NCBI RefSeq assembly: GCF_000331995.1
Contig: NC_020134.1
Coordinates: 372,001 to 436,000, forward strand
DNA: 64,000 nucleotides
Reading direction: 5' to 3'
From: Thermoclostridium stercorarium subsp. stercorarium DSM 8532
Lineage (GTDB): Bacteria > Bacillota > Clostridia > DSM-8532
Part shown: one piece after another, positions 18,027-27,287 of the stretch
Position numbering within the stretch: position 1 is the stretch's first letter
How the letters are laid out: every line of letters begins with the position of its first letter
The notes under the pieces: model-generated
What the model saw: only the letters and a program-made list of their open reading frames with translations
Told to the model about the DNA's origin: nothing
The model's database searches: none
Made by a program: the position numbers and the translations under genes

Positions 18027-19109
18027 TTGTCGGCTAAGATTTTTCAGTCTCTTGTCTATCGCGTAAAGGAGATACTTGGTTGCGACGTGGACATAACCGA
18101 CACCAACGGTACAGTTTTTGCCAGTACAAGAAGGAATGCGGTAGGGGAATGCAACGAAGAGGTAATGGAATTTATTGAATCGAATGAACAGTACGCCGAG
18201 ACCGAAAATGCCGCTTTCATGAAGGTCGGTGAAAGCAAGGGCAATCTGGATTTTATTGCTGTAGTTTACGGTAATTTGCAGGACCGTAAAAAGGCGATGG
18301 AACTTATTTGTCTTTCGATAGAGAATGCAAGGCTGTACTATGAGGAAAAATTCGACAAGAATAATTTTATAAAAAATGTGGTTCTGGGCAACATTTTACC
18401 CGGCGATATTTCCCTTAGGGCAAAAGAGCTGAGAGTTAAGGACGATGTGCGAAGAATAGTGTATTCAATTCATACTGAGAAATCCAAGGATATTCATGCA
18501 TATAACATAATACAAAGCCTTTTTCCGAACGATTCAAAGGATTTCGTCGTGCTTCTCGACGATCAGAACACCGTATTGGTAAAGGAATTGAAGGAAAAGG
18601 AAACCGAAGAGGATATTTACCGCAAGGCGAGGATTATAATAGATACGCTGAATACTGAGCTGATGGTTAAAGCATCGGTGGGAATAGGCTCAGAGGTTAC
18701 CAGGCTCCGTGATATTTCCCGTTCCTATAAGGATGCCCAGACTGCGCTCGCGATAGGCAAGATTTTTGAGACCGACAAGGACATAATAGATTACAATCAT
18801 TTGGGGATTGGCCGCTTAATTTATCAGCTTCCTACAACTCTTTGCAAACTGTTCCTGAATGAAGTTTTTAAGGACAATGTTTATGAACAGATAGATCAGG
18901 AAACAATGATCACAATTAAGAAGTTTTTTGAAAACAGCCTTAATGTCAGCGAAACTTCAAGACAGCTGTTTGTACATAGGAATACCCTTGTTTACAGGCT
19001 GGACAAGATTCAGAAGCTTACAGGCATGGATTTGCGCAAGTTTGAAGACGCCATGCTGTTTAAGGTGGCCATGATGGTCAAGAGGTATCTTGATGAAACA
19101 AGCAAATAA
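18027..19109 (+). CDS. CdaR/PucR-type transcriptional regulator
   Basis: About 360 residues. The N-terminal part (roughly 1-125) looks like a small-molecule sensor domain (GCDVDITDTNGTVFAST). The middle carries a GGDEF-like fold without its motif, seen in this family. The end is a PucR-type helix-turn-helix: NVSETSRQLFVHRNTLVYRL then DKIQKLTG. A TTG at 18027 with GGGGG upstream is preferred; the longer frame from 17961 has no ribosome site. It sits directly before ftsE, an arrangement common in clostridia, though a regulatory link to ftsEX is only inferred. Confidence 0.85.
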   Translation: MSAKIFQSLVYRVKEILGCDVDITDTNGTVFASTRRNAVGECNEEVMEFIESNEQYAETENAAFMKVGESKGNLDFIAVVYGNLQDRKKAMELICLSIENARLYYEEKFDKNNFIKNVVLGNILPGDISLRAKELRVKDDVRRIVYSIHTEKSKDIHAYNIIQSLFPNDSKDFVVLLDDQNTVLVKELKEKETEEDIYRKARIIIDTLNTELMVKASVGIGSEVTRLRDISRSYKDAQTALAIGKIFETDKDIIDYNHLGIGRLIYQLPTTLCKLFLNEVFKDNVYEQIDQETMITIKKFFENSLNVSETSRQLFVHRNTLVYRLDKIQKLTGMDLRKFEDAMLFKVAMMVKRYLDETSK

Positions 19110-19151
19110 GATACGGGAAATTGAAAATTCATTAACAAAGGATGAAGGAAA

Positions 19152-19838
19152 TTGATTGAATTTAGAAATGTTACCAAAATCTATCCTAATGGTTGTGTCG
19201 GGCTGCAAAATGCAACGTTCAAGATAGAAAAAGGTGAGTTTGTCTTTGTAGTGGGGCCGAGCGGATCTGGAAAATCAACATTGCTTAAACTGATGCTCCG
19301 CGAGGAAGTACCCACCGAAGGTGAAGTCTATGTTAACGAATTTAGCATACATGACATGCCGAGAAGGGAAGTGCCGTACTTAAGAAGGGGATTAGGAGTG
19401 GTTTTCCAGGACTTCAGGCTTCTTCCCAACAAAACCGTTTATGAAAATGTCGCCTTTGCAATGCAGGTAGTGGAGGCTTCCCCGAAGGAAATACGCAGAC
19501 AGGTGCCTGTCGCCCTTGCGCTTGTCGGATTGAGCAAAAAAGCAAAAGCATTTCCGGACGAGCTTTCTGGAGGGGAACAGCAAAGGGTAGCTGTAGCGAG
19601 GGCTATTGTAAATAACCCGTCCGTTCTGATCGCGGACGAGCCGACAGGTAACCTGGATCCTGAGACAAGCTGGGAAATCATGAATTTGCTTGATGAGATT
19701 AATCAGCGGGGAACAACGGTTATTGTGGCAACCCATGAGAAAAGCATAGTGGATCATATGAAAAAAAGAGTTTTTAACCTCGAACGCGGAAGAATTATCA
19801 GGGACGTGCAGGAAGGGAATTATACAAATGAAGATTAG
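19152..19838 (+). CDS. ftsE: Cell-division ABC transporter ATPase FtsE
   Basis: 228 residues. Walker A is GPSGSGKSTLLKLM, the signature is LSGGEQQRVAVARA, Walker B is VLIADEPTGNLDP, and the switch His is in VATHEK. FtsE drives FtsX to activate cell-wall hydrolases at the septum or, in spore formers, during sporulation. The start is TTG at 19152 after AAGGAA. It overlaps ftsX by 11 bases. Confidence 0.96.
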   Translation: MIEFRNVTKIYPNGCVGLQNATFKIEKGEFVFVVGPSGSGKSTLLKLMLREEVPTEGEVYVNEFSIHDMPRREVPYLRRGLGVVFQDFRLLPNKTVYENVAFAMQVVEASPKEIRRQVPVALALVGLSKKAKAFPDELSGGEQQRVAVARAIVNNPSVLIADEPTGNLDPETSWEIMNLLDEINQRGTTVIVATHEKSIVDHMKKRVFNLERGRIIRDVQEGNYTNED

Positions 19839-20730
19839 AACAATGAAATACATGGTAAAGGAAGGTTTTGCAAATACATACAGAAACCTGTTAATGTCGC
19901 TTGCGTCGGTGTCAACCGTAATTGCTTCGCTTATAATATTCGGAATATTTCTTATGCTTATTATAAACTTTTCATATAACATTAACCGTCTCAAAGCGCA
20001 GATGGAGATAGTTGTTTTTCTCAAACCCGATGCTACCGAGTTTGAAGCCTCAAATGTGGAGTTAAAGATTAAAAACGACGAGCGTGTTTTGACCTATACG
20101 AAAATAACAAAAGAGCAGGCATATGCCCAGCTTATTAATATATATCTTGAAGATTCGGACATTCTTGATGGGCTCACCCCTGATTTTTTAAGCGAGTCTT
20201 TCAGAATACACCTTAAAAATGTGGAAGAGAGCGCCGCATTTACGGAAGAAATAAGCAAACTGGACGGCGTGGAAGATGTAAATTACCCTTATGAATCGCT
20301 GAAGAAGCTCAGCACGGTTCTGAACTGGATTAATGCCGGCAGTATGGTTGTGCTTACGCTGCTTTTGATTGTATCGGTGTCAATCATAGCAAATACAATA
20401 AAACTTACGGTTTATGCAAGGCGTAAGGAAATTGAAATAATGAAATATATTGGAGCAAGCGACTGGTTTATCCGCTGGCCGTTTATCATAGAGGGTATAA
20501 TTATCGGTTTTACCGGTGCACTTATAGCTTTTATACTGACAAGCTATCTTTATAATTCGGTTGAATCCTTTGTGAATTCCCATGCGGTGGAATATGGGAT
20601 CAGCGACTTGATTAAAATTGTTTCATTGGGGAACGTTGGCGGTCAGATTTTCGTAATTTACGCGATTATAGGAGTAGTGATGGGGAGCATAGGAAGTGTA
20701 ATTTCGGTAAGAAGACACTTGAATGTTTAA
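19828..20730 (+). CDS. ftsX: Cell-division permease-like protein FtsX
   Basis: 300 residues: one N-terminal membrane helix, an extracellular loop of about 130 residues that normally binds a peptidoglycan hydrolase or its activator, then three membrane helices of the FtsX/MacB type. The motif ARRKEIEIMKYIGAS is the FtsE-contact coupling helix. The next gene encodes an M23 peptidase with a coiled coil, the typical FtsX partner. Confidence 0.95.
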   Translation: MKIRTMKYMVKEGFANTYRNLLMSLASVSTVIASLIIFGIFLMLIINFSYNINRLKAQMEIVVFLKPDATEFEASNVELKIKNDERVLTYTKITKEQAYAQLINIYLEDSDILDGLTPDFLSESFRIHLKNVEESAAFTEEISKLDGVEDVNYPYESLKKLSTVLNWINAGSMVVLTLLLIVSVSIIANTIKLTVYARRKEIEIMKYIGASDWFIRWPFIIEGIIIGFTGALIAFILTSYLYNSVESFVNSHAVEYGISDLIKIVSLGNVGGQIFVIYAIIGVVMGSIGSVISVRRHLNV

Positions 20731-20836
20731 TGCCTGTTTATGTATAATTTAACTGAAATGATTTTTTCCCTCATGCGAAGTAAAAGCTGACCGAACAGAA
20801 TAAACCACAGATAAATAACAGTGCAGGAGGACAAAA

Positions 20837-22009
20837 ATGAGGCATGATAAACATGTAAAATTTACAACGGGGATAAAATGCACGGGGTATATAGTGATTG
20901 TGCTTTCATTGGCAGTTGTAATGATGTTCAGTTCTTTTGCCGACGACATTTCACAGTACCAGAAACAGTTAAATGCCAAAAAATCTGATTTATCCTATTA
21001 CAAAAAGCAAATCCAGAAAATAAGCGAAGATATAAACTGGAAACAGTATAAACGCAATCAGATAATAAAAGAGCTTGAAGAATTGGGTCTTAAACAGTCC
21101 GAAATTGAGCAGAAAATTCAGCTTCTCGAATCGGCCATTGATTCCCTTAATGAGGCGATTGCGATAAAAGAGGCCGAACTGGCGCAGCAGGAAGATTTAT
21201 TAAAAGAGCGTCTGCGTGTTATGTACAAGCGTTCCAGTACGGTATGGAAACTTGATGAGCTTTTAAAGAGTAGTGACTGGAATGAGTTCTTTATACGCGT
21301 AAAACTTATGAACCAGATCGGCGAATACGACAGAATGCTTTTAAACAACATCAGGGAGAAAAAGAATGAACTTGAGGAACTGAAACAAATGAGGCAGGAT
21401 GAGATTGACAACTGTGTGGAAGAAGCAAGACGCTATGCCCAGCGGATAAAAGAGCTTGAAATCTCCAGATCTTCGCTGGAAGCGTCAATTAAAAAGGATA
21501 TAGAAAGTAAGGAAGAGTACGAGAGAAAGGAAGCATTACTGGAGAAGGAATCAAAAGAGCTTGAGAAATTGATTAAAAGTTTGCAGAGCAAAAGCAACCT
21601 GAAATTCGGCGGTAAAATGGTATGGCCGATGCCGTCGAACAAAACCATCAGTTCTACGTTTGGCACTAGGCTCCATCCGATTTATAAAGTTTACAAAAAA
21701 CATACCGGTATAGACATAGGGGCATCATTGAACGAAGAAATTGTCGCGGCCGCAGATGGAGTCGTTATTTTTGCAGGAACGCGTGATGGATACGGGAACT
21801 GCATAATTATTGACCACGGAAGCGGCATTACTACATTGTACGCCCATATAAACTACCGTGGTATTCTGGTGACGACGGGGCAGCAGGTTAAGGCGGGACA
21901 GGTAATAGCGAAGGCGGGTCAGACAGGCGTTGCAACCGGTCCGCACCTGCATTTTGAAGTGAGAGTGAACGGAGTTCCGCAGAATCCGCTTGAGTATGTA
22001 AAACCATAA
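20837..22009 (+). CDS. Secreted M23 (LytM) peptidase with coiled coil, FtsX-partner type
   Basis: 390 residues. A membrane or signal segment near residues 17-34 (IVIVLSLAVVMMFSSFA) is followed by about 230 residues of coiled coil and a C-terminal M23 domain (about 270-388). Zinc ligands appear in HTGIDIGA and GPHLHFEVRVNG. The layout matches EnvC/PcsB-like hydrolases or activators controlled by FtsEX. All catalytic zinc residues seem present, so it may be an active endopeptidase rather than a pure activator. An AGGAGG site precedes the ATG. Confidence 0.92.
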   Translation: MRHDKHVKFTTGIKCTGYIVIVLSLAVVMMFSSFADDISQYQKQLNAKKSDLSYYKKQIQKISEDINWKQYKRNQIIKELEELGLKQSEIEQKIQLLESAIDSLNEAIAIKEAELAQQEDLLKERLRVMYKRSSTVWKLDELLKSSDWNEFFIRVKLMNQIGEYDRMLLNNIREKKNELEELKQMRQDEIDNCVEEARRYAQRIKELEISRSSLEASIKKDIESKEEYERKEALLEKESKELEKLIKSLQSKSNLKFGGKMVWPMPSNKTISSTFGTRLHPIYKVYKKHTGIDIGASLNEEIVAAADGVVIFAGTRDGYGNCIIIDHGSGITTLYAHINYRGILVTTGQQVKAGQVIAKAGQTGVATGPHLHFEVRVNGVPQNPLEYVKP

Positions 22010-22044
22010 CAGTAATTCTGGTTAAAATAGAACCTTACCGAAAT

Positions 22045-22065
22045 CCCGGGTAACCGGGTATTTTC
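22045..22065 (+). terminator. Possible weak terminator after the M23 peptidase gene
   Basis: Five-base-pair stem CCCGG / CCGGG with GTAA loop, then TATTTTCTTT. The stem is short, so the call is tentative. Confidence 0.4.
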
Positions 22066-22170
22066 TTTATATATGTAAGACTTTTTGATAAACATGGTAA
22101 ATATATATTTACTAAGGATTTGCTTTATTGATCATAATTTTTATATTAATAAAGAATGGGATGTGTTGAA

Positions 22171-23400
22171 ATGAGAAAAAATTGGTTAACCGCAGTAATA
22201 TGTGTTGTAATAGCCGTTACTTTTTTTGTTGCAGGTTTTTTCACCCGTAACGTTTTTGACGCGCTTAGCCCGAAGTATGAAATAATATTCAGCCAGAATG
22301 TGTCAAGGGAGAACATTATAAATTTTAACAAGGTTAAATCACTGCTGCTTAACAGCTATTATGAAGAGATAGACGAAGATGTGCTGCTTGAAGGGGCCAT
22401 AAAAGGGATGGTCGAGGCAGTCGGCGATCCGTATACCGTATACTACACTCCCGATATGATGAAAAGCTTTATGGAACAGCAAACCGGCAGTTACGTGGGC
22501 ATAGGCGTGACGGTGTTTATGGATGACGACGGATTGGCCACCGTTGCAGACATATTTGACAACTCACCGGCTAAAGCGGCCGGAATGCGCAACGGGGACA
22601 AGATTGTCATGGTAAACGGGGAAGACGTGACCGAAATAACAGATCTAAACCTGATTGTTCAGAAAATAAAGGGATTGCCCGATACCGAAGTTGTGCTTAT
22701 GGTTTACAGACCTGAAATCAATAATTACGTGGAACTTTCGATGGTCAGGAAAGTAATTAATATTCAGTACATTGAGAGCAGAATGATTAATGACGACATA
22801 GGGTATATTCAGCTGAAGCTGTTTGATGAAGACATTGCGCAGGACTTTGTTAATCATGTGAATAAACTTATAGCAGCGGGTGCGAAAGGGCTGATTCTTG
22901 ATCTCAGGAACAATCCCGGCGGGGATTACAGCCAGGTGGTTCGCATGGCCGATTTTATAGTGCCGGAAGGACTGATTGTTTATACCGAGGACAGGAACGG
23001 AAACAGACAGGAGGAGAAATCGGGCTCAGGTGAACTAAATATGCCGCTGGTTGTGCTGATAAACGAGTACAGCGCCAGTGCTTCCGAAATTCTTTCGGCA
23101 GCAATAAAGGAATACGGCAAGGGTACGCTGATTGGCAAAACCACATTTGGAAAAGGGCTTGTTCAGACCATAATCCCGCTTGAAGGAAACGCCGGGCTGA
23201 AATTCACCACGGCAAGATATTTTACTCCTTCAGGCGTTTCAATACACGGAGTCGGTGTCACCCCCGACATTGAAGTCAGCAATGATGAAAAATACAGGTA
23301 TTACAGCATAGACGAAATCCCCGAGGGCGAGGACAAACAGTTGCTAAGGGCGATTGACGAGGTAAGCAGGTTAATTTCGGAAAAAGAGCATAACAAATAA
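22171..23400 (+). CDS. Carboxyl-terminal processing protease (S41, CtpA-like)
   Basis: About 409 residues. A membrane anchor (WLTAVICVVIAVTFFVAG) leads into an N-terminal helical region, a PDZ domain (VGIGVTVFMDDDGLATV to about residue 185), and the S41 core. The catalytic Ser lies in YSASASEILSAA and the Lys in GKTTFGKGLVQT. Such proteases trim secreted proteins; in the ftsEX neighbourhood they may tune cell-wall hydrolases. The ATG at 22171 is preferred over 22156 because GGGATGTG is spaced for it. Confidence 0.93.
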   Translation: MRKNWLTAVICVVIAVTFFVAGFFTRNVFDALSPKYEIIFSQNVSRENIINFNKVKSLLLNSYYEEIDEDVLLEGAIKGMVEAVGDPYTVYYTPDMMKSFMEQQTGSYVGIGVTVFMDDDGLATVADIFDNSPAKAAGMRNGDKIVMVNGEDVTEITDLNLIVQKIKGLPDTEVVLMVYRPEINNYVELSMVRKVINIQYIESRMINDDIGYIQLKLFDEDIAQDFVNHVNKLIAAGAKGLILDLRNNPGGDYSQVVRMADFIVPEGLIVYTEDRNGNRQEEKSGSGELNMPLVVLINEYSASASEILSAAIKEYGKGTLIGKTTFGKGLVQTIIPLEGNAGLKFTTARYFTPSGVSIHGVGVTPDIEVSNDEKYRYYSIDEIPEGEDKQLLRAIDEVSRLISEKEHNK

Positions 23401-23409
23401 TCTTTTGCT

Positions 23410-23439
23410 GAATAGCCACATAACCGTAGGGGTATAATA
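23410..23439 (+). promoter_or_regulatory. Candidate forespore (SigG-type) promoter
   Basis: GAATA at 23410-23414, 18-base spacer and TATAATA at 23433-23439. This matches the SigG consensus (GMATR and CATnnTA) except for the first base of the -10. It sits 21 bases ahead of a SASP gene, the expected SigG target. TATAAT also fits SigA, but there is no good SigA -35. Confidence 0.5.
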
Positions 23440-23460
23440 TACTCTACGAGGTGGTTATTT

Positions 23461-23613
23461 ATGGCATCAAAGAAAAATGAGAAACTGAAGCTGGAAATTG
23501 CGAAAGAACTTGGTCTGTTGGAAAAAGTACAGAAAGAGGGCTGGAAAAGCCTTAGTGCCAAAGAAACCGGCCGGATAGGCGGATTAATGGCAAAGAGAAA
23601 AAAATTGGGATAA
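23461..23613 (+). CDS. Small acid-soluble spore protein, alpha/beta type
   Basis: 50 residues (starts MASKKNEKLK, ends GGLMAKRKKLG). The conserved alpha/beta SASP blocks are present: EIAKELGLLEKVQKEGW, then LSAKETGRIGG. These proteins coat DNA in the forespore and protect it; some short members are minor SASPs. It is short compared with the usual 60-75 residues. GAGGTGG sits before the ATG. It is followed after nine bases by a methyltransferase gene, perhaps on the same transcript. Confidence 0.88.
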   Translation: MASKKNEKLKLEIAKELGLLEKVQKEGWKSLSAKETGRIGGLMAKRKKLG

Positions 23614-23622
23614 GGGGTCGGA

Positions 23623-24363
23623 ATGTACAGCGATTTTGCCTATGTTTATGATCTTCTTACAAAAGACGTAGATTATTCAAAGATGGCTGATTACATCGAA
23701 AGCCTTTTTTCGGAATACATGGCCGAAAAACCAAAACTTCTGCTTGATCTGGCGTGCGGAACCGGCAGTCTCACTCTGGAACTGGCGAAGCGTGGTTATG
23801 ACATGATTGGCATTGATGCATCGGAGGACATGCTGAACTGCGCTGTTGAAAAATCGGGCGAAGCTCAGGTGTTCCCGCTGTGGGTTTGCCAGGACATGCG
23901 GAATTTTGAACTTTACGGGACGGTTGACGCCATTCTGTGCACGCTGGACAGCCTGAATTACATTACCGATTACGGCGAGCTGAAATTGGTTTTCAGCCTT
24001 GTAAGAAACTATCTGAATCCCGGTGGCCTTTTTATTTTTGACATGAATACGCCGTACAAGCTGGAAAGTATTCTCGGAAACAATTTTTTCTACGAGATCG
24101 GGGAAGATATAGCGTATATATGGCAGAATACCTATGACAGGGATACCCGGATTTGTTCCTTTGATTTGACATTGTTTGTAAAGGAATCAGGGGATCTTTA
24201 CAAAAGGTTTGAGGAGGAGCAGCAACAAAAAGCTTGGAATTTTGAAGAAGTAAAATCGGCACTTCAGGAAGCGGGGCTGAAACTTATGGGGATTTTTGAC
24301 GAATACACCAAGAATCCGCCCCGCGAAAATTCCGAGCGCTGCTTTTTCGTTGCGACAAGATAA
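23623..24363 (+). CDS. Class I SAM-dependent methyltransferase
   Basis: 246 residues. The SAM-binding motif I is LLDLACGTGSLTLELAKRG, followed by the acidic residue in IGIDASEDML and the motif WVCQDMRNF. The family resembles small-molecule methyltransferases of the YqeM type. The substrate is unknown. It is convergent with bioY, with two bases between the stops. Confidence 0.87.
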   Translation: MYSDFAYVYDLLTKDVDYSKMADYIESLFSEYMAEKPKLLLDLACGTGSLTLELAKRGYDMIGIDASEDMLNCAVEKSGEAQVFPLWVCQDMRNFELYGTVDAILCTLDSLNYITDYGELKLVFSLVRNYLNPGGLFIFDMNTPYKLESILGNNFFYEIGEDIAYIWQNTYDRDTRICSFDLTLFVKESGDLYKRFEEEQQQKAWNFEEVKSALQEAGLKLMGIFDEYTKNPPRENSERCFFVATR

Positions 24364-24365
24364 TG

Positions 24366-24935
24366 TTACCTTTCCTGAAGTATTGGTGAAAGACTTTTCC
24401 TTAGAACAACCGATACCGAAGCCACCACCGAATATAATATTATGTCTTTCAGAAAATAAAGCGACATAGCCGAGACAAGAGCCCAAAAACCAATTGGGCT
24501 TTTGTTATAAAAGTTATAGATTACATACATGTATGATATTCCTAACGCGTACTGGACAAAAAGGCCGGCGTACGATGATGCAAATGCCTTTGTGTATGTA
24601 AATTCTTCATTTAATTCCGAAACCTTCCCTATGATGTATGCCGTGGCGATAAAGCCCAGTAAAAAGCCGAAAGTGGGCTGAAAAATATATTGAGGGCCGG
24701 CTGGTGCCGTGAACACAGGCAAGCCGAGAAGCCCCATGATGATGTAAACGGTAACCGCCAGTGAGCCGTATTTTGAGCCGAGAAGAAGCCCCGCAAGGGC
24801 ACAAAACACGCCCTGCAACGTAAACGGAACAGGGAAAAAGGGATTTGGGATTTTGATGAAAGCTCCGACTGCGATAAGAGCGGTAAAAAACGCCGTAAGA
24901 ATCATATTTTTGGTATTTACACGCCGTATCATCAT
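24366..24935 (-). CDS. bioY: Biotin transporter BioY
   Basis: About 189 residues with six membrane helices. The BioY block PVPFTLQGVFCALAGLLLG and the following GLLGLPVFTAPAGPQYI are diagnostic. BioY is the substrate-binding S component of an ECF importer and uses ATPases encoded elsewhere. GGGGTGG precedes twin ATGs at 24935 and 24932; the longer frame upstream overlaps the leader and is not used. Its promoter overlaps a BirA-like operator (25013-25041), so it should be repressed when biotin is plentiful. Confidence 0.92.
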   Translation of the reverse strand: MMIRRVNTKNMILTAFFTALIAVGAFIKIPNPFFPVPFTLQGVFCALAGLLLGSKYGSLAVTVYIIMGLLGLPVFTAPAGPQYIFQPTFGFLLGFIATAYIIGKVSELNEEFTYTKAFASSYAGLFVQYALGISYMYVIYNFYNKSPIGFWALVSAMSLYFLKDIILYSVVASVSVVLRKSLSPILQER

Positions 24936-24989
24936 TAACCACCCCGGAAAATGCTTATAATAAATACTAACATCCGGATGTCTGTAATG

Positions 24990-25041
24990 ATGATACAAAA
25001 ACTTTGCAGAAATGTCAACTAAAAATTTAAAAAGGTTAACA
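24990..25041 (-). promoter_or_regulatory. bioY promoter overlapped by a BirA-like operator
   Basis: Read on the minus strand: TTGACA (25018-25013), 17-base spacer, TATCAT (24995-24990), a near-consensus promoter. The operator reads TGTTAACC (25041-25034), 13 bases, then AGTTGACA (25020-25013), matching the BirA pattern TGTTAACC-N-GGTTAACA with two changes in the second half. That second half covers the -35. The 5' leader also holds the 12-bp palindrome ACATCCGGATGT (24970-24981). Confidence 0.75.
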
Positions 25042-25060
25042 AAATTGGCCTTTATATTTT

Positions 25061-26089
25061 TCAGACGTTGTCATTCAAAAATCTTTTGATTAAGCGTATA
25101 TCATCGCCGAAAAGATACAAAATGTCAAATTCCCCGAGTATGCGCGACTCTACGCGTTCGGAATAAATTTTGTGCAGGTCCTGCGGTTCAAGGTTTGTTG
25201 ATAATATGGTTTTGCACGGAGTAGTTACATTTCTTGCGCTTCTGTAGTTCAAAATTGTAAGCAGTTCTGTATATTTGGCCGCGCTCGGCGACTCGGTGCC
25301 CAGGTCGTCTATTATGAGCAGTTCGGTATTGAGTATGTTCTGGTAAGCATTATCCTGTGTGTTTCCGTCAAACTGGTATTTGCTTCTGTAAATGATGTCA
25401 AACATTGCGGGAGCAGGCAAGTACAGGACAGTATGCCCCTTTTTCAAAACTTCTATTGCAATGCACTTTGAAAGGAAAGTTTTTCCTACCCCTGTAGGCC
25501 CTGTAAAATAAAGGTTGGGATAAGAGGTATTTTCAAAATTATTGACAAAATCGAGGCATTTTTGTTTCACCCTTAAGGCCTGGGCTCTTGGAGAAACCTT
25601 AACATTTGAATTCTCATCGGTTTTATCCGAGTAATATTTTTCGTTAAAAAACTCAAACCCCGTCTGCCCGTCACTGTTAAGGTTTGAAACGTCGTAAAGC
25701 CTTTCAATCAGAAGCTGGCGGTAGCAGTAACACGGCGTAGTGGTGGGCTTTCCCTCATCGTCAAGGACAAAACCGGTATCATTGCAATTTTTGCAGGTAT
25801 ATTCCACTTCAAGATAATTTTCCGGGAATCCGTTTTCGGTCAGGAGTTTTTTCTTCTGTTCAGTCAGCCGCTTTATTTTTTCTTCAAACAGCCGTACGCT
25901 TTCAGGGGGCAGTTCCTGTTTTATCGCCTCACGGTTAAAAGACAGGCCCAGCTCTGCTATCTGCTGATCCAGTTTCCTTATTTCAGGCACTTTTCTGTAA
26001 ACTTCTTCCTTCCTCTGATCACGGGCGGCTAATGCGTTCTCTCGGCGTTTGAAAAATTCCCTTTTTAGTTCTTCCCAGTTACTGTTCAT
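25061..26089 (-). CDS. Replicative helicase loader, DnaC/DnaI-like ATPase
   Basis: 342 residues. A coiled N-terminus (1-85) is followed by a four-Cys zinc ribbon (CKNCNDTGF and TTPCYCYRQ) and an AAA+ domain with Walker A FTGPTGVGKTFLS and Walker B LLIIDDLGTES. The arginine region near SERVESRILG supports ATPase function. Such proteins load the DnaB-type helicase. The gene follows the DnaD-domain gene by 46 bases, the usual primosomal pair in clostridia. Confidence 0.92.
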   Translation of the reverse strand: MNSNWEELKREFFKRRENALAARDQRKEEVYRKVPEIRKLDQQIAELGLSFNREAIKQELPPESVRLFEEKIKRLTEQKKKLLTENGFPENYLEVEYTCKNCNDTGFVLDDEGKPTTTPCYCYRQLLIERLYDVSNLNSDGQTGFEFFNEKYYSDKTDENSNVKVSPRAQALRVKQKCLDFVNNFENTSYPNLYFTGPTGVGKTFLSKCIAIEVLKKGHTVLYLPAPAMFDIIYRSKYQFDGNTQDNAYQNILNTELLIIDDLGTESPSAAKYTELLTILNYRSARNVTTPCKTILSTNLEPQDLHKIYSERVESRILGEFDILYLFGDDIRLIKRFLNDNV

Positions 26090-26135
26090 AAATTCCTCCT
26101 GTGTGTTTTGTGGTAGGCATATTTAAACAAAATTT

Positions 26136-27125
26136 TCATTTAAAAGTGGAATTCTTGAGTTTTTCATAAAAATCATCACTGTATTCTCTTTGCCAGAAAT
26201 TGCTTTTCTGGGGCACTTTCTCAGCGGAAACGGCAGTTTCGGCCTTTGACGCTGCCGTCGTTGCCTCTTTTTTGGACAAATAAGCAATAACGGCTTCTTT
26301 TGTTTTTAAGCCCGCATTGTGCCAGTCGGTCAGAATCTTATGTATATACCTGAAATTCAGGTTGGACTTGCCCGACATTTTCTGAAGGGCCAATTCTATA
26401 ATATCCATGCCGTAACCGTACTGGTTTGCCCATATATCGACAAATTCCTCCTCATATACGGTAAGACTTCTGTGAAGCCTCAATACTTTTGCAATTTGAT
26501 AGCTCAGATCCTTTGTTCTCTGGAATATTTCCATATATTTTTCCAGCTCGATATGGGTTGTGATATTCCGTTTTGCCCAACTGGCCGCAACCTGGCCTAT
26601 GTATTTTCTGTTCAGTGCATTTCTGTTATAGCAGTATTGAAACAGCGAAATCATAACATCTTCGTCAAAGTTGTACTGATTAAACAGATTGTCTATGAAA
26701 GTGTACCAGCTTGTAGGCATACTTCCCTGAAAAAACATCTGATTCATTGACTGAATGCACTGATGCCTGCGCTGGTTATACTGGGTATTGGACAGCGCCT
26801 CTTCAGGAGTGGATTCTTCTTTCCTGCGGTACAGGCGGTTTAAAACCTTTTCCTTTACACTGACAAAAGTTATTCCCGTGTGGGTACGGACAATCAGTTC
26901 TTCGTTTTCAAGCATTACCAGCGCAGCGTTTAATGCGTCCGTTGACAAACCAAGGTTTTTTGCAAAATCGTCCAGTGATATGTTTTTATTATATTTGCAC
27001 AGATAAAGCCCGTATATATAAACCTTCACGCAGTCGGAAGGAAGTGACGGCATAATATCGCAAATAAAAACATCAGGAACGAGTGTGTCCGAAAACAGCA
27101 TATCATTGGAAATTTGAAATTCCAT
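26136..27125 (-). CDS. DnaD-domain replication protein
   Basis: 329 residues. The N-terminal part is a winged helix (SLDDFAKNLGLSTDALNAAL); the rest holds two DnaD/DnaB-type helical domains (about 125-185 and 205-280), the last with the typical FRYIHKILTDWHNAGLKTKEA block. It helps remodel DNA and recruit the helicase loader encoded next to it. A TATAAT lies upstream on the minus strand at about 27190, with a poor -35. Confidence 0.88.
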   Translation of the reverse strand: MEFQISNDMLFSDTLVPDVFICDIMPSLPSDCVKVYIYGLYLCKYNKNISLDDFAKNLGLSTDALNAALVMLENEELIVRTHTGITFVSVKEKVLNRLYRRKEESTPEEALSNTQYNQRRHQCIQSMNQMFFQGSMPTSWYTFIDNLFNQYNFDEDVMISLFQYCYNRNALNRKYIGQVAASWAKRNITTHIELEKYMEIFQRTKDLSYQIAKVLRLHRSLTVYEEEFVDIWANQYGYGMDIIELALQKMSGKSNLNFRYIHKILTDWHNAGLKTKEAVIAYLSKKEATTAASKAETAVSAEKVPQKSNFWQREYSDDFYEKLKNSTFK

Positions 27126-27263
27126 GACTATTCTCCATTCGTCAAAATAATTAAAGATGCTCCGAAATTCATAACCAAAAGTTATTATATCATAAAAAAC
27201 ACGCCTATCGTATATTCGTATGTATATTGTCTGACTCCGGCAGACTGTACGCGGAAGATAGCA

Positions 27264-27287
27264 ATAAAGGCCGCATTTTAACGGCCT
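27264..27287 (-). terminator. Probable terminator of the GH18 gene
   Basis: On the minus strand a 6-bp stem AGGCCG / CGGCCT with an 8-base loop ends in TTTATTG, directly after the stop codon. The U-tract is imperfect. Confidence 0.5.

Noticed and set aside
22081-22150. Promoter TTGCTT-16-TATATT before the S41 protease gene
   Set aside because: It would start transcription almost at the ribosome site, leaving no leader; not convincing.
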